DNA of 38,528 bases from an uncultured Cytophaga sp. (GTDB lineage: Bacteria; Bacteroidota; Bacteroidia; Cytophagales; Cytophagaceae). The DNA lies in the NCBI RefSeq assembly GCF_937863595.1, contig NZ_CALMGQ010000180.1:1-38528 (forward strand), read 5' to 3'. Below are positions 24,382 through 33,112 of this stretch, piece after piece. The position numbers and the translations under genes were made by a program. Under the pieces are notes generated by a model, which saw only the letters and a list, made by a program, of their open reading frames with translations, was not told the DNA's origin and ran no database searches. The number at the start of each line of letters is the position of its first letter. Positions within the stretch are counted from its first letter, which is position 1.

Positions 24382-25512
24382 TTATTTAGGTTGTATCTCT
24401 TTTCCCTTATACGTTCTACCCTTCCATTGCACACCTATCGGCAATAGAGTATAAACGAATAACAGGATTGGAAATACATATCGATTCAATTCAAAAAGCA
24501 GAATGTATTTTTTAATATCTTGCTTGTTTATTTTTCTAGAAACAATACCAATAAAAGACACGTGCAAACTAAAAATGGTCAACCCAAAAGGCAGTATCCA
24601 ACATGCAGGTACATATAAGAAAGCAAGTAATAATACAGGAAAATATATTGCTTGGATAATTAAAAACAGCAACAACAACTTAGGCACACGCAATGCACCA
24701 CTTAACCAACGTTTGCGCTGCTGCAAGACTTCGTGTAAAGAATGCAATGGGGTAGATTGTGCTGTTGAATCTGCATTCAATAGGTTTCTAAATTTCCAGC
24801 CTCTTTTAATTGTTGCTAAAAATAATTCTAAATCTTCTGTTACAGAAAACGCAAGATTTTCATAACCGCCTATTTCGTCATAACAACTTTTACGAATGGC
24901 CATATTATTACCAACTGCCGTAACCGGAATATTCATTTCAGACACAACATGAATCATACCACTGGCATACGCCCAATCGATGCGTTGTATCTTTGCAAGT
25001 AAGCTAGATCCCTCTACTATTGTTGAACCGGAGACAATCCCTACTGAATCTTTAAATGCAAACAAGAGTGATTCAATCCATCTAGTAGGTACCTGTATAT
25101 CTGCATCTGTTATAAATAAAAATTCGCCTGTTACCAATTTTGCTAATTGCGCAAGAACATTTGCTTTGCCTTTTACATGTGTAGTAGAAGGGCGTATCGA
25201 TATTAAATGAAAATTCGGTTTATCTTGGATGAAGCGTGCAACAATTTCATTTGTTGCATCCGTAGATTGGTCGTCGCCAATCCAAACGTCTATTTTATCT
25301 ATGGGATACTGCAACTGTTCAATTGCTGTCAAACACGATAAAATACATCCCTCTTCATTTCTGGCAGCAATCAGTATGGAGACTTTGGGGTATTCAGAAA
25401 AAGGAAATCTTATTTTAAATTTCTCATTTAAAATAATTCGAACCAATAATACAAGTTGGTAACTGATATAGAGTAGTGCATATCCTAAAAAAAAATAGGG
25501 TACGAAATTCAT
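24382..25512 (-). CDS. Membrane-associated processive glycosyltransferase (GT2)
   Basis: It is 376 residues. A membrane helix at ~5-27 is followed by the GT2 domain: ILIAARNEE, WIGDDQSTD, ITDADIQ (DxD), TEDLEL and QQRKRW (the D,D,D,QxxRW pattern of processive enzymes such as cellulose/hyaluronan-type synthases). The C-terminal third has three to four membrane segments. It should polymerise or add sugars at the cytoplasmic face and perhaps extrude them. It overlaps the polysaccharide deacetylase gene by 4 bases, which suggests that the polymer is de-N-acetylated after synthesis. The sugar is unknown; an N-acetylhexosamine is inferred from the neighbour. Confidence 0.88.
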   Translation of the reverse strand: MNFVPYFFLGYALLYISYQLVLLVRIILNEKFKIRFPFSEYPKVSILIAARNEEGCILSCLTAIEQLQYPIDKIDVWIGDDQSTDATNEIVARFIQDKPNFHLISIRPSTTHVKGKANVLAQLAKLVTGEFLFITDADIQVPTRWIESLLFAFKDSVGIVSGSTIVEGSSLLAKIQRIDWAYASGMIHVVSEMNIPVTAVGNNMAIRKSCYDEIGGYENLAFSVTEDLELFLATIKRGWKFRNLLNADSTAQSTPLHSLHEVLQQRKRWLSGALRVPKLLLLFLIIQAIYFPVLLLAFLYVPACWILPFGLTIFSLHVSFIGIVSRKINKQDIKKYILLFELNRYVFPILLFVYTLLPIGVQWKGRTYKGKEIQPK

Positions 25513-26171
25513 AATGTTTTAAATTGATAGCCTTTTTTTAAGCATTTTTCTAAGTACAAAGGCAGTGCATATTTGATATTTTCAAGTGCTTTTATACTGT
25601 CGTGAAAAATAACAATAGATCCGTCGCGTGTAGCCTTAGTAGCAGTCTGAAAACATTTTTCGGCGCCTCTTTTTTTATCAAAATCTCCTGTGATTACATC
25701 CCACATAATAACGCGATAAATGGTTTTCAAATATTCGCATTGTGCACTTTTAATCTTACCATACGGAGGTCGAATCAATCGTTCGCTACGCCAAAGATCT
25801 GGCATTTCAATATCTTCTTCCATTTTTTCCATGATCGCTTCGCAGGCCATGATATTTGCAAAATAATAATCATCTGCATGCGTCCATCCATTTAAATGAT
25901 TGTAGGTATGATTTGCCGTACGATGTCCTTCTCTGATAATACGCTTATATAATTCGGGATTTTTTTGAATATTTGCTCCAACACAAAAAAAGGTCGCTTT
26001 TATATCAAACTCTTTTAAAACGTCCAATACATAGGTTGTTGCCTCCGGAACGGGACCATCATCAAATGTAAGATAGATTGTCTTTGATTCACCTTTGCCT
26101 TTATGTCGCCACTCTGCCCCCGAGAAAAAGTTTGAAAATAACCAACCAGAATGATTAAAATACAGATCCAT
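25509..26171 (-). CDS. Polysaccharide deacetylase (NodB homology domain)
   Basis: A 220-residue carbohydrate esterase family 4 enzyme. Motif 1 is LTFDDGP (catalytic base and metal Asp, ~34-40), motif 2 is HRTANHTYNH (metal His residues, H-x3-H), motif 3 is RPPYGK, and IVIFHDS near the end carries motif 5. It removes N- or O-acetyl groups from polysaccharide. There is no signal peptide, so it may act in the cytoplasm or at the membrane together with the coupled GT2 (4-base overlap). The start is ATG at 26171. Confidence 0.9.
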   Translation of the reverse strand: MDLYFNHSGWLFSNFFSGAEWRHKGKGESKTIYLTFDDGPVPEATTYVLDVLKEFDIKATFFCVGANIQKNPELYKRIIREGHRTANHTYNHLNGWTHADDYYFANIMACEAIMEKMEEDIEMPDLWRSERLIRPPYGKIKSAQCEYLKTIYRVIMWDVITGDFDKKRGAEKCFQTATKATRDGSIVIFHDSIKALENIKYALPLYLEKCLKKGYQFKTL

Positions 26172-26409
26172 CTGTTACTATTTGTTATCAATTTGTATAT
26201 GAGTAGAATTGTAAATATAAGCAACAATGCGATTACATACCTACTTTTTTTATATGAAGTGGGTATAATTCATATATAAAAATAGAAATAATCCTACATA
26301 ACATACACTTCGAAAAAATATGAGCGTATGAAATCACAAAACTATGTGATTTATTTAGGCATAGCAACTGCGGTGCATAGACATTAGACCATACACTAGA
26401 ACAAGTAAC

Positions 26410-27981
26410 TTAGAGTTTATAAACAGACTTATGTAGTTTGAAAAATAAAGAAAAAATCAATATTACAATACCCGATAAAATAATTGCTAACCACCACTCT
26501 ATTTTATTCGATTTACAGATATAAAAACAAACAACACCTATAAGTGAAATAACTACTAATTTAAAACTTACCATAAAATCTAAAGCTACTTGCTTTTGAT
26601 AAACGATATAAATTAAATAACTCATTGAAATAAATAAGGTACTCACAACCGTGGCAATAGCAGCTCCTGTGATTCCAACGGTAGGCAATAAAAATGCATT
26701 TAAACCTATATTAATGATAATGCTTGCGATTAGCATCCGATTAATAAAAAACTCTCCGCCTGTAGCAGAAAGCAATGTGCCCAAACATGCTAAATTTGCA
26801 TGAACAAATACCGCAATAAAAAGTATTTTTAAACATTTCGTCATTTCTGCTACTTCTGCAGCAGTACTATTTCCGAGCAAGAAGAATAAGTGCTCTCCAT
26901 AAAACCAAACAAAACAACTTACAAATATCATAGGCACACCACTAATAATTTGCGCCATTGTTAAAACTTTTGTCAAGTCTTGCTGGGTGTTTTTATAGTA
27001 AGCAAAACGTGCAAAAAACATAGGTAGCACTATCCATAAAAACATCATAAATGCATCTAACCAGCGGTATGCTCCAGCATATAAGCCTGAAGCACTCTCG
27101 CCCAAAAGCCTTTCAATCATTACTTGGTCAATTTTATCATGGACCGAAAATAATACTGTTATAAATGCAAAGGGATACGTCTGTTTGACAATTGATTTCC
27201 ATGCTGCATAATCCCATTTAAATTTGAATGCACGTGGCGAATACAACTTAATAGCAGGAATTGCGACTATGATTAAACCTACTACAGATGCAAATAATCG
27301 GGCTTCAATAAAGTTTTGTAGCGTAATGCCCACAAACAACAATGTAATAGTAGAAAAAATCAACACCGTTTTATCCGATATGGAAGCAAGGGAGTCAATT
27401 GTAAAGTATTGAGATGCTTGAAATTTAGCTCTCAAATACATAATTAATTGCAATGCACAATAACTTAAGCTAATAATAAAAAGTATTGTCAATTCTTGAT
27501 AATCATACCCCAACAAATACCCAATCATCATCATGAAAAATGGGAAAAATCCAATTAATATGAACTTAAATGAAAAATAGGTTGAATAATGGTGTGATTC
27601 GATTTTTGATTCAGAAGCAAATTTTTTGGTAACAAATTGATTAATCCCTAAATCTACAAGTACGATAAATAAAAAAGCCAAGGCATTTAAGGCTGCAAAC
27701 AAGCCATATTGCGCATGACCTATCCTGTCCTGAACGAGATTCTCCAATAATAAATTAATTGGCTTAATCGTTAGGTTTAAAAGTATAGCTAAAGCAATAT
27801 TTTTATATAATTTTCCTATCTTTCGTAAATTTGAGTTGCAATAATACGCAAAATAACAATAGACACATACAACTTTGAATCTTAAAAAATATATTGGTAC
27901 AGATAAACGATTTTCAATCAAAGAATATGTACTTGTTTTACTTTTAAGTGCTTTTATCGTTTTAGGAATCGCTTTCAACAT
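26410..27981 (-). CDS. Polysaccharide flippase (Wzx/MATE-like), start unclear
   Basis: It has 12-14 hydrophobic segments and the RfbX/Wzx pattern (YKNIALAILLNLTIKPINLLLENLVQDRIGHAQYGLFAAL... near the N terminus, FFARFAYY in the middle). It should move a lipid-linked oligosaccharide across the inner membrane. The only ATG/GTG/TTG start in the first part of the frame is ATG at 27981, giving 523 residues, but its first ~50 residues are antisense to the start of the divergent O-antigen-ligase gene and look non-native. By homology the protein should begin near 27820-27830 (LRKIGKLYK), where only ATA, ATT or TTA codons occur. A non-canonical start or a sequence error is possible. Confidence 0.8.
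   Translation of the reverse strand: MLKAIPKTIKALKSKTSTYSLIENRLSVPIYFLRFKVVCVYCYFAYYCNSNLRKIGKLYKNIALAILLNLTIKPINLLLENLVQDRIGHAQYGLFAALNALAFLFIVLVDLGINQFVTKKFASESKIESHHYSTYFSFKFILIGFFPFFMMMIGYLLGYDYQELTILFIISLSYCALQLIMYLRAKFQASQYFTIDSLASISDKTVLIFSTITLLFVGITLQNFIEARLFASVVGLIIVAIPAIKLYSPRAFKFKWDYAAWKSIVKQTYPFAFITVLFSVHDKIDQVMIERLLGESASGLYAGAYRWLDAFMMFLWIVLPMFFARFAYYKNTQQDLTKVLTMAQIISGVPMIFVSCFVWFYGEHLFFLLGNSTAAEVAEMTKCLKILFIAVFVHANLACLGTLLSATGGEFFINRMLIASIIINIGLNAFLLPTVGITGAAIATVVSTLFISMSYLIYIVYQKQVALDFMVSFKLVVISLIGVVCFYICKSNKIEWWLAIILSGIVILIFSLFFKLHKSVYKL
27826..27833 (+). promoter_or_regulatory. -7 promoter element of the O-antigen-ligase-like gene
   Basis: TAAATTTG fits TAnnTTTG and lies about 42 bases before the TTG start at 27875. 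It is inside the 5' end of the divergent flippase frame. Confidence 0.5.
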
Positions 27982-29365
27982 GCTTAGTTTGGCTCTAATA
28001 CCAACAGGCGTACTGATTGCCGTTATCTTATTCTTAGATATAAAACTAGGTTATTATTTGGTTGCGTTGACGTTACCTTTTTCCATTAACTTACCCATCT
28101 CTTTTTTACATATAACGTTAAATGTGCCTTTAGAGCCGCTCCTTCTATTCTTATCAATTACCACTATTTATCAAATTGCGTTAAAAGGCATGGCAATAGC
28201 ATACATAAAGCAACCGCTTTCTATCTTATTTATATGTTTTACAACGCTTCTATTATTGAGTAGTCTTTTCTCCACGCAAATACTCGTTTCTTTAAGAATG
28301 TGTATTCAAACATTGGCATATATTATTCCTGCTTATTGGGGAATATTATTTTTAAGTAGAAATGACACTACATTTATCCGAAATATTTTATTAATTCCTT
28401 TAATATCATTTTCTATCATTTGTTTTATCAATTTTATACGGCACAGTACACATTATTTTGATCGTTCCTATGCAGTATCCATGGCACAACCTTTTTACTC
28501 AGACCACACCATATATGCTACCATGGCTGCGTTGATGATACCTATAGCGTTTACATTTATGTTGTGGTATTTTGGAAAGAGTTTTATAAAGGTATTGCTT
28601 TTCGGCACTCTTTTTATATTATCTAGCTCTGGATTAATTTTATCATACAGTCGCGCCGCAATTCTTAGTATATTGATTGCATTTGGTTTATATCTATTTA
28701 TACGATTAAAATTAAGTTGGTGGATCTTTGTCATTTTTTTAGGTATTGCATTGCTATATACGGTATCACATCAAGACAGCTTAATGATGTCTTTGAAACG
28801 AAATCAAACCGAATCGAAAACACGCAAAACAAATTTAAGCAACCAAGTTAAATCCATTACAAACGTTAATAACGATGTATCTAATTTAGAACGAATCAAT
28901 CGATGGAAATCCGCAATAAGGATGATTGAGGAGAAACCCTATTTAGGATTTGGTTATGGGATGTATCAATATGAATATTTTCCTTACCAAAAAGAAAGTG
29001 AAACAACTGAAATAAGCATTCGAAATCCACAAGCAAAATATATGTCAGGCACAGGAGGTACTGCACATTCTGAATATTTATTACTAACTTCAGAAAATGG
29101 TTTGTTCTGTGGTATAACGTATATTGCATTACTAATTACTTCCATTGTACTGTCGGTAAAAAACATACGGAGTATTCCGACGAACAATGTATACTACTAT
29201 GTATCTATTGGAATAGTAATGAGCATTACCACCTATATTGTACATGGCTGTTTCAACAATTTCTTAGATACCGCTAAAATTAACGTTATCTTCTTTGCGT
29301 TATTAGCATCCATATCATCCATATCCGTTCAACTTACCGATTCAAAAAACAGTATTTCTATATAA
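27875..29365 (+). CDS. O-antigen ligase/polymerase family membrane protein
   Basis: A 496-residue protein with about twelve hydrophobic segments and one large periplasmic loop (~300-395) holding YLGFGYGMYQYEYFP and GGTAHSEYLLLTSENG, the Wzy_C signature (Arg/His in the loop, HSEYL) of WaaL and Wzy proteins. These attach or polymerise glycan at the periplasmic face. The start is TTG at 27875; an ATG at 27979 would delete the first membrane helix. It is followed after 6 bases by a Wzz-like gene. Together with the divergent flippase, this makes a Wzx/Wzy/Wzz-type export set. Confidence 0.85.
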   Translation: MNLKKYIGTDKRFSIKEYVLVLLLSAFIVLGIAFNMLSLALIPTGVLIAVILFLDIKLGYYLVALTLPFSINLPISFLHITLNVPLEPLLLFLSITTIYQIALKGMAIAYIKQPLSILFICFTTLLLLSSLFSTQILVSLRMCIQTLAYIIPAYWGILFLSRNDTTFIRNILLIPLISFSIICFINFIRHSTHYFDRSYAVSMAQPFYSDHTIYATMAALMIPIAFTFMLWYFGKSFIKVLLFGTLFILSSSGLILSYSRAAILSILIAFGLYLFIRLKLSWWIFVIFLGIALLYTVSHQDSLMMSLKRNQTESKTRKTNLSNQVKSITNVNNDVSNLERINRWKSAIRMIEEKPYLGFGYGMYQYEYFPYQKESETTEISIRNPQAKYMSGTGGTAHSEYLLLTSENGLFCGITYIALLITSIVLSVKNIRSIPTNNVYYYVSIGIVMSITTYIVHGCFNNFLDTAKINVIFFALLASISSISVQLTDSKNSISI

Positions 29366-29371
29366 TTTATC

Positions 29372-30226
29372 ATGAAGAAAGAATTTACATTTATTGATTT
29401 AATACAATTAATCTTAAAGAAAAAGTTGCTATTTATATATATAGGAAGTTCCGTATTTATAATAAGTCTCATCATTTCACTTTTATTACCTGTCTATTAT
29501 AAATCAACCTGTATTTTATACCCATTTAATCCAGAGGCATACGATCCAAGGAATGTTGACAAGGCTGCTACTCCATATGGTACAGCATTTGATGGAGATC
29601 GTATTATGGCACTTGCAGAATCACGAGAGATTCAAAAATACATCATTGATAAATATCATTTGACCAAACGGTACAATATTGATACAACTGATGTTATGGC
29701 AGATATAAAAGTGCGAGAAAAATTACTTAGCAATCTTACTATTTCTGAAAATCAATTTAGTGCAATTGAAATAAGTTTACTAGACACGAGTCCAGATACG
29801 GCAGCATTTATTGTAAATGATATGGTTGCCAAAATTGATGATTTGAATAAGAAACCTTTGGTTGAATTGAGTAGAAAAATATTTGAATCGTACGAAAAAG
29901 TAGTTTTAGAAAAATATAACGGAATTGATTCGATTCAAAAATTAATGCGCGCATTGAATGTAAATTCAAAAGAGTCTCGTTCTGATTTTTTCACATTAGA
30001 AACAATCAAAACAATTACGGATTTAAATACTGCACGTAAAAGTTTAGAACTTATTAAAAATGATTTTAGTACGTTAAATATTATACAACCTGCAGAACCT
30101 ATAGCAAAGAAAGCTTATCCCAAAAGATTGTATATTGTTTTAGTAAGTACTATAGGTGCTTTGTTTTTAACGTTTTTATTTGTGTTGATGATTGAGCTAT
30201 ATAAACGAGCAACACAATTGGATTAG
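29372..30226 (+). CDS. Wzz-type chain-length determinant protein
   Basis: A 284-residue protein with a membrane helix at each end (~20-40 and ~255-280) and a long helical periplasmic part, as in Wzz/polysaccharide co-polymerases. The first ~40 residues (LIQLILKKKLLFIYIGSSVF) and the Tyr/Pro-rich KSTCILYPFNP match the family. There is no tyrosine kinase domain. It should control glycan chain length together with the ligase/polymerase gene 6 bases upstream. A hairpin follows. Confidence 0.85.
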   Translation: MKKEFTFIDLIQLILKKKLLFIYIGSSVFIISLIISLLLPVYYKSTCILYPFNPEAYDPRNVDKAATPYGTAFDGDRIMALAESREIQKYIIDKYHLTKRYNIDTTDVMADIKVREKLLSNLTISENQFSAIEISLLDTSPDTAAFIVNDMVAKIDDLNKKPLVELSRKIFESYEKVVLEKYNGIDSIQKLMRALNVNSKESRSDFFTLETIKTITDLNTARKSLELIKNDFSTLNIIQPAEPIAKKAYPKRLYIVLVSTIGALFLTFLFVLMIELYKRATQLD

Positions 30227-30250
30227 GTAAATGTACAACGAAAAAAAATA

Positions 30251-30286
30251 CACGTTGACAGAAGACTTTTGGGTATTCTGTCAACG
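30251..30286. terminator. Hairpin after the Wzz-like gene
   Basis: ACGTTGACAGAA (30251-30262) and TTCTGTCAACGT (30275-30286) are perfect complements. On the minus strand a T-rich stretch follows; on the plus strand it follows the Wzz stop by 24 bases. It is probably bidirectional. Confidence 0.6.
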
Positions 30287-30333
30287 TATCTACTATATTA
30301 ATAGTAGCATTCGTTTTTTTTCGCTTACGCAAC

Positions 30334-30389
30334 AAATGGTTTACATCTCGGTAATGTGTAAAAAAAGGTAATGTGTAAAAAAACCATTT
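30334..30389 (-). terminator. Terminator of the phosphatase operon containing a 17-base tandem repeat
   Basis: AAATGGTTT (30334-30342) pairs with AAACCATTT (30381-30389). The loop contains two exact tandem copies of GGTAATGTGTAAAAAAA (30350-30366 and 30367-30383). It starts 6 bases past the minus-strand stop at 30396. Confidence 0.5.
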
Positions 30390-30395
30390 AAAATA

Positions 30396-31610
30396 TCAAA
30401 ACTGAATCAAACAACTCAATAAGGTTATATCATCGTTATAGCTTCGTTCACCTTTAAAAGCAACCGTTTCGGCAATAATATGATCAATCAGTACTTGCTG
30501 ATCGAGTGTTTTATCTAAAGCAACCAATGGCAAGATACGCTCCAATTCAAACTCTTCATCTTGCTCATTCATACATTCAGAAAGTCCGTCTGTATATAAA
30601 AATAAATGATTCTTTTCAAGTAGTGTAACGGCAGTTACTTCAATAAAATGTAATGTATCAAACATGCCTAAAATTGTGCAGCCTTTATTTAATAATTGTG
30701 TTGTATTTTTTTGAATGAGAGGAATTGTATTATGTCCTGCATTAATATACGTTAACTCTTTTTGCGAAAAATCAATAATACCAATAAACATTGTAACAAA
30801 ACGATTTCCTTTAGTATGTTTTAAAATAAGGTCATTCAACTGAAAAACAATATTGCTCAAATCTGTTGTATAACGAACCATTGTACGTAATGCTGCTTGT
30901 ACATTCGACATTAAAATGGCTGCTGGCACTCCCTTCCCACTCACATCTGCAATGCAAACCAAAGAACGATTTTCGTCTATTTCTATATAATCGTAATAAT
31001 CACCACCAATGGTTTGGTGTGGTAAATAGAACGCTTTCATCGAAATTTGTTGTGTGCTTGGTAAATCTTTCGGGAATAAATGCGATTGTACTTCGCGCGC
31101 AATTTGCATTTCTTTTTTCAATGCTTCTTGCAATAATTCTCTACGAGCAAACTTCTTATTCTCTATTGCTACCAAAATAATATTGGTAAACGTTTGAATA
31201 AAGGATTGATCAACGATTCCTTTAGCAGTATTCTTTTCAATGAACACGTAAGCCAACACATCATTTTTATGAATAATGGGTATCACTAAATCAAACTCAG
31301 AAAAAGCGGTTCCCGATGCAAAGGAAATTGGTGTAATTGCTTTTATACTCAATAAATCGTCTGTCAACAACTTCGTTGAATAATCGATTTGTGTACCCAT
31401 TTGAGCTTTACAAATCCACGTATCGTCCTTCACGTAAAGCACCAACTTACCTACACTTAAATTGGCAAGTAAAGTAAACTGAAAAATTTTATATAACGAC
31501 GGCTCGGGTAAATTGGCATTAATGGCTTGTGTAATCTCTAACAAAGAACTTAATTTCAAGTCTTTTACCAGTAATTCGTGTGCAGGATTGGATTGCATAT
31601 GCTCTACCAT
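30396..31610 (-). CDS. PP2C-type serine phosphatase (SpoIIE/RsbU) with N-terminal GAF-like domain
   Basis: It is 404 residues. The N-terminal ~160 residues are a GAF-like sensory domain (SVGKLVLYVKDD...VFIEKN). A linker helix (REVQSHLFPKDLP) leads into the SpoIIE domain: GGDYYDY (metal Asp), VCIADVSGKGVPAAILMS, and the closing FLYTDGLSE and DDITLL. It dephosphorylates a protein partner, as in partner-switching or other stress pathways. No anti-sigma gene is nearby. Its start overlaps the permease stop by 7 bases, and it ends the five-gene operon. Confidence 0.92.
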   Translation of the reverse strand: MVEHMQSNPAHELLVKDLKLSSLLEITQAINANLPEPSLYKIFQFTLLANLSVGKLVLYVKDDTWICKAQMGTQIDYSTKLLTDDLLSIKAITPISFASGTAFSEFDLVIPIIHKNDVLAYVFIEKNTAKGIVDQSFIQTFTNIILVAIENKKFARRELLQEALKKEMQIAREVQSHLFPKDLPSTQQISMKAFYLPHQTIGGDYYDYIEIDENRSLVCIADVSGKGVPAAILMSNVQAALRTMVRYTTDLSNIVFQLNDLILKHTKGNRFVTMFIGIIDFSQKELTYINAGHNTIPLIQKNTTQLLNKGCTILGMFDTLHFIEVTAVTLLEKNHLFLYTDGLSECMNEQDEEFELERILPLVALDKTLDQQVLIDHIIAETVAFKGERSYNDDITLLSCLIQF

Positions 31611-32842
31611 TTTATTGCGGTCTGAGGATCATAGGCATCTCTCAAACCATTTCCCAATAAGTTAAATGCCAATACCAAACAACTGATACACATACTTGGT
31701 AAAAAAACTAAATACCAACCACCATCACTCCAATTTGACTGATAGCCTTCACTTACCATCATCCCCCAAGAAGGCATTGGTGGTTGTACACCTAATCCTA
31801 GAAAACTTAATCCGGATTCGATCAAAATAGCGGATGCAAAATTTGATGTGGCGATTACAATCATCGGACCTACAATATTGGGTAAAATATGGTGAAAGAT
31901 AATTCTCCAACTACCGATACCCAATGCATTAGCTGCTTCAACAAATTGCTTTTCTTTAATCGATAATATTTGCCCTCGTACAACTCGCGCTACTTCTACC
32001 CACATAGTTAACCCTACTGCTACAAATGCTACCCAGATTCCTCTGCTTTGAAGAGCCAAGCTGATTGCAATTACCAACATAATACCTGGAATAGACCACG
32101 TAACTGTCAAAAACCACATGAGCGTACGATCCACTAAGCCACCAAAGAAACCACCAATAGCTCCTAAAGAAATCCCAACAAATAACGATATGATTACAGA
32201 AATAAAACCAATTGATAAAGAGATACGCGTACCGAATAACAATCGACTTAGCATGTCTCTGCCACGTTTATCGGTTCCAAGTAGATATTCTCTATGTTCG
32301 ACATTATGTTTTAGAAAATAGGTATTTAAATCTGCCTTAGAAAATGCAACACGTGCTTCTGCTGCGTTTATATAAATTGTGGAATCTTTAGTTAGTAAAT
32401 AATTTGCGGATGAATCTGGAAATAATTTATAAGATGTACCAGCATAAAAATTATCTACATAACTTATCGTTAATGCACTTTCCCAAATACGTTCGCCGTA
32501 TGGTTTATAAAAAACAGAATCTCCTTTGAAATAAAATGTATCTACAGGTTCAATCGTATATGGACTTTCTCTACCCTCAAACATCATAGTAAAGAAACCT
32601 GTTTCTTCAACCACTCTATTTTTATGTCTTTTTATAATGGTTGCTGAAAAGCCAGGAACTTGTTTCTTAATTAAATTTGCACCATCATCTGCATTGGGGG
32701 TATTGTCTGGCATAATAGAATAGCCCAACACTGCAATAATGTGCGCTAACACAATTAATGACAAGCCAAAAATGGCTGGCTTATTCTTCATTAAACGCTT
32801 CTTAATATAATAAGAAGGCGATTGAACTTCTTTGTTTTCCAC
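31604..32842 (-). CDS. ABC transporter permease, OppC/DppC type
   Basis: A 412-residue integral membrane permease. A membrane helix near ~20-40 is followed by a ~145-residue periplasmic insert (NTPNADDG... to TYFLK) and then the standard OppC core: LGTDKRGRDMLSRLLFGTRISLS, about five membrane helices, and the ATPase-contact loop EAANALGIGSWRIIFHHILP. It is part of a peptide or other oligomer importer/exporter, but no partner permease, ATPase or binding protein is in the window. The insert makes it longer than the ~300 residues usual for OppC. It is cotranscribed with the genes on both sides. Confidence 0.9.
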   Translation of the reverse strand: MENKEVQSPSYYIKKRLMKNKPAIFGLSLIVLAHIIAVLGYSIMPDNTPNADDGANLIKKQVPGFSATIIKRHKNRVVEETGFFTMMFEGRESPYTIEPVDTFYFKGDSVFYKPYGERIWESALTISYVDNFYAGTSYKLFPDSSANYLLTKDSTIYINAAEARVAFSKADLNTYFLKHNVEHREYLLGTDKRGRDMLSRLLFGTRISLSIGFISVIISLFVGISLGAIGGFFGGLVDRTLMWFLTVTWSIPGIMLVIAISLALQSRGIWVAFVAVGLTMWVEVARVVRGQILSIKEKQFVEAANALGIGSWRIIFHHILPNIVGPMIVIATSNFASAILIESGLSFLGLGVQPPMPSWGMMVSEGYQSNWSDGGWYLVFLPSMCISCLVLAFNLLGNGLRDAYDPQTAIKW

Positions 32843-32857
32843 GATCTACTACAAATT

Positions 32858-33112
32858 TTATTTTGTATTATGAGCAAACAATCCTTTTTTAGTAGCCAAG
32901 TAAAAATAATTAGAATAGTTTTTTGTCCAAACGTCTGCGTCTAAAATTTCTTCATCCGTTTGCATATCCATCACTTTTACCCAACCTTTTTGAAAAAGAT
33001 CCAATAATGTTTTTTGCATTATCTTTTCATCTATTCCAACTTCTTTGATTAACGCTTCAAAACGTTGCACAAAATATAAATTATCAATTATTTCAAATTC
33101 TAGATCACTCAT
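32858..33112 (-). CDS. Small hypothetical protein, winged-helix-like
   Basis: From ATG at 33112 the product has 84 residues: MSDLEFEIIDNLYFVQRFE..., then a helical part with DEKIMQKTLLDLFQKGWVKVMD, and the end YFYLATKKGLFAHNTK. The helix-helix-beta-hairpin pattern suggests a winged-helix fold. A longer frame from 33151 is open but lies within the preceding gene. The chosen start overlaps the glycosyltransferase stop by 8 bases. I do not recognise a family; the operon position is its main clue. Confidence 0.6.
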   Translation of the reverse strand: MSDLEFEIIDNLYFVQRFEALIKEVGIDEKIMQKTLLDLFQKGWVKVMDMQTDEEILDADVWTKNYSNYFYLATKKGLFAHNTK

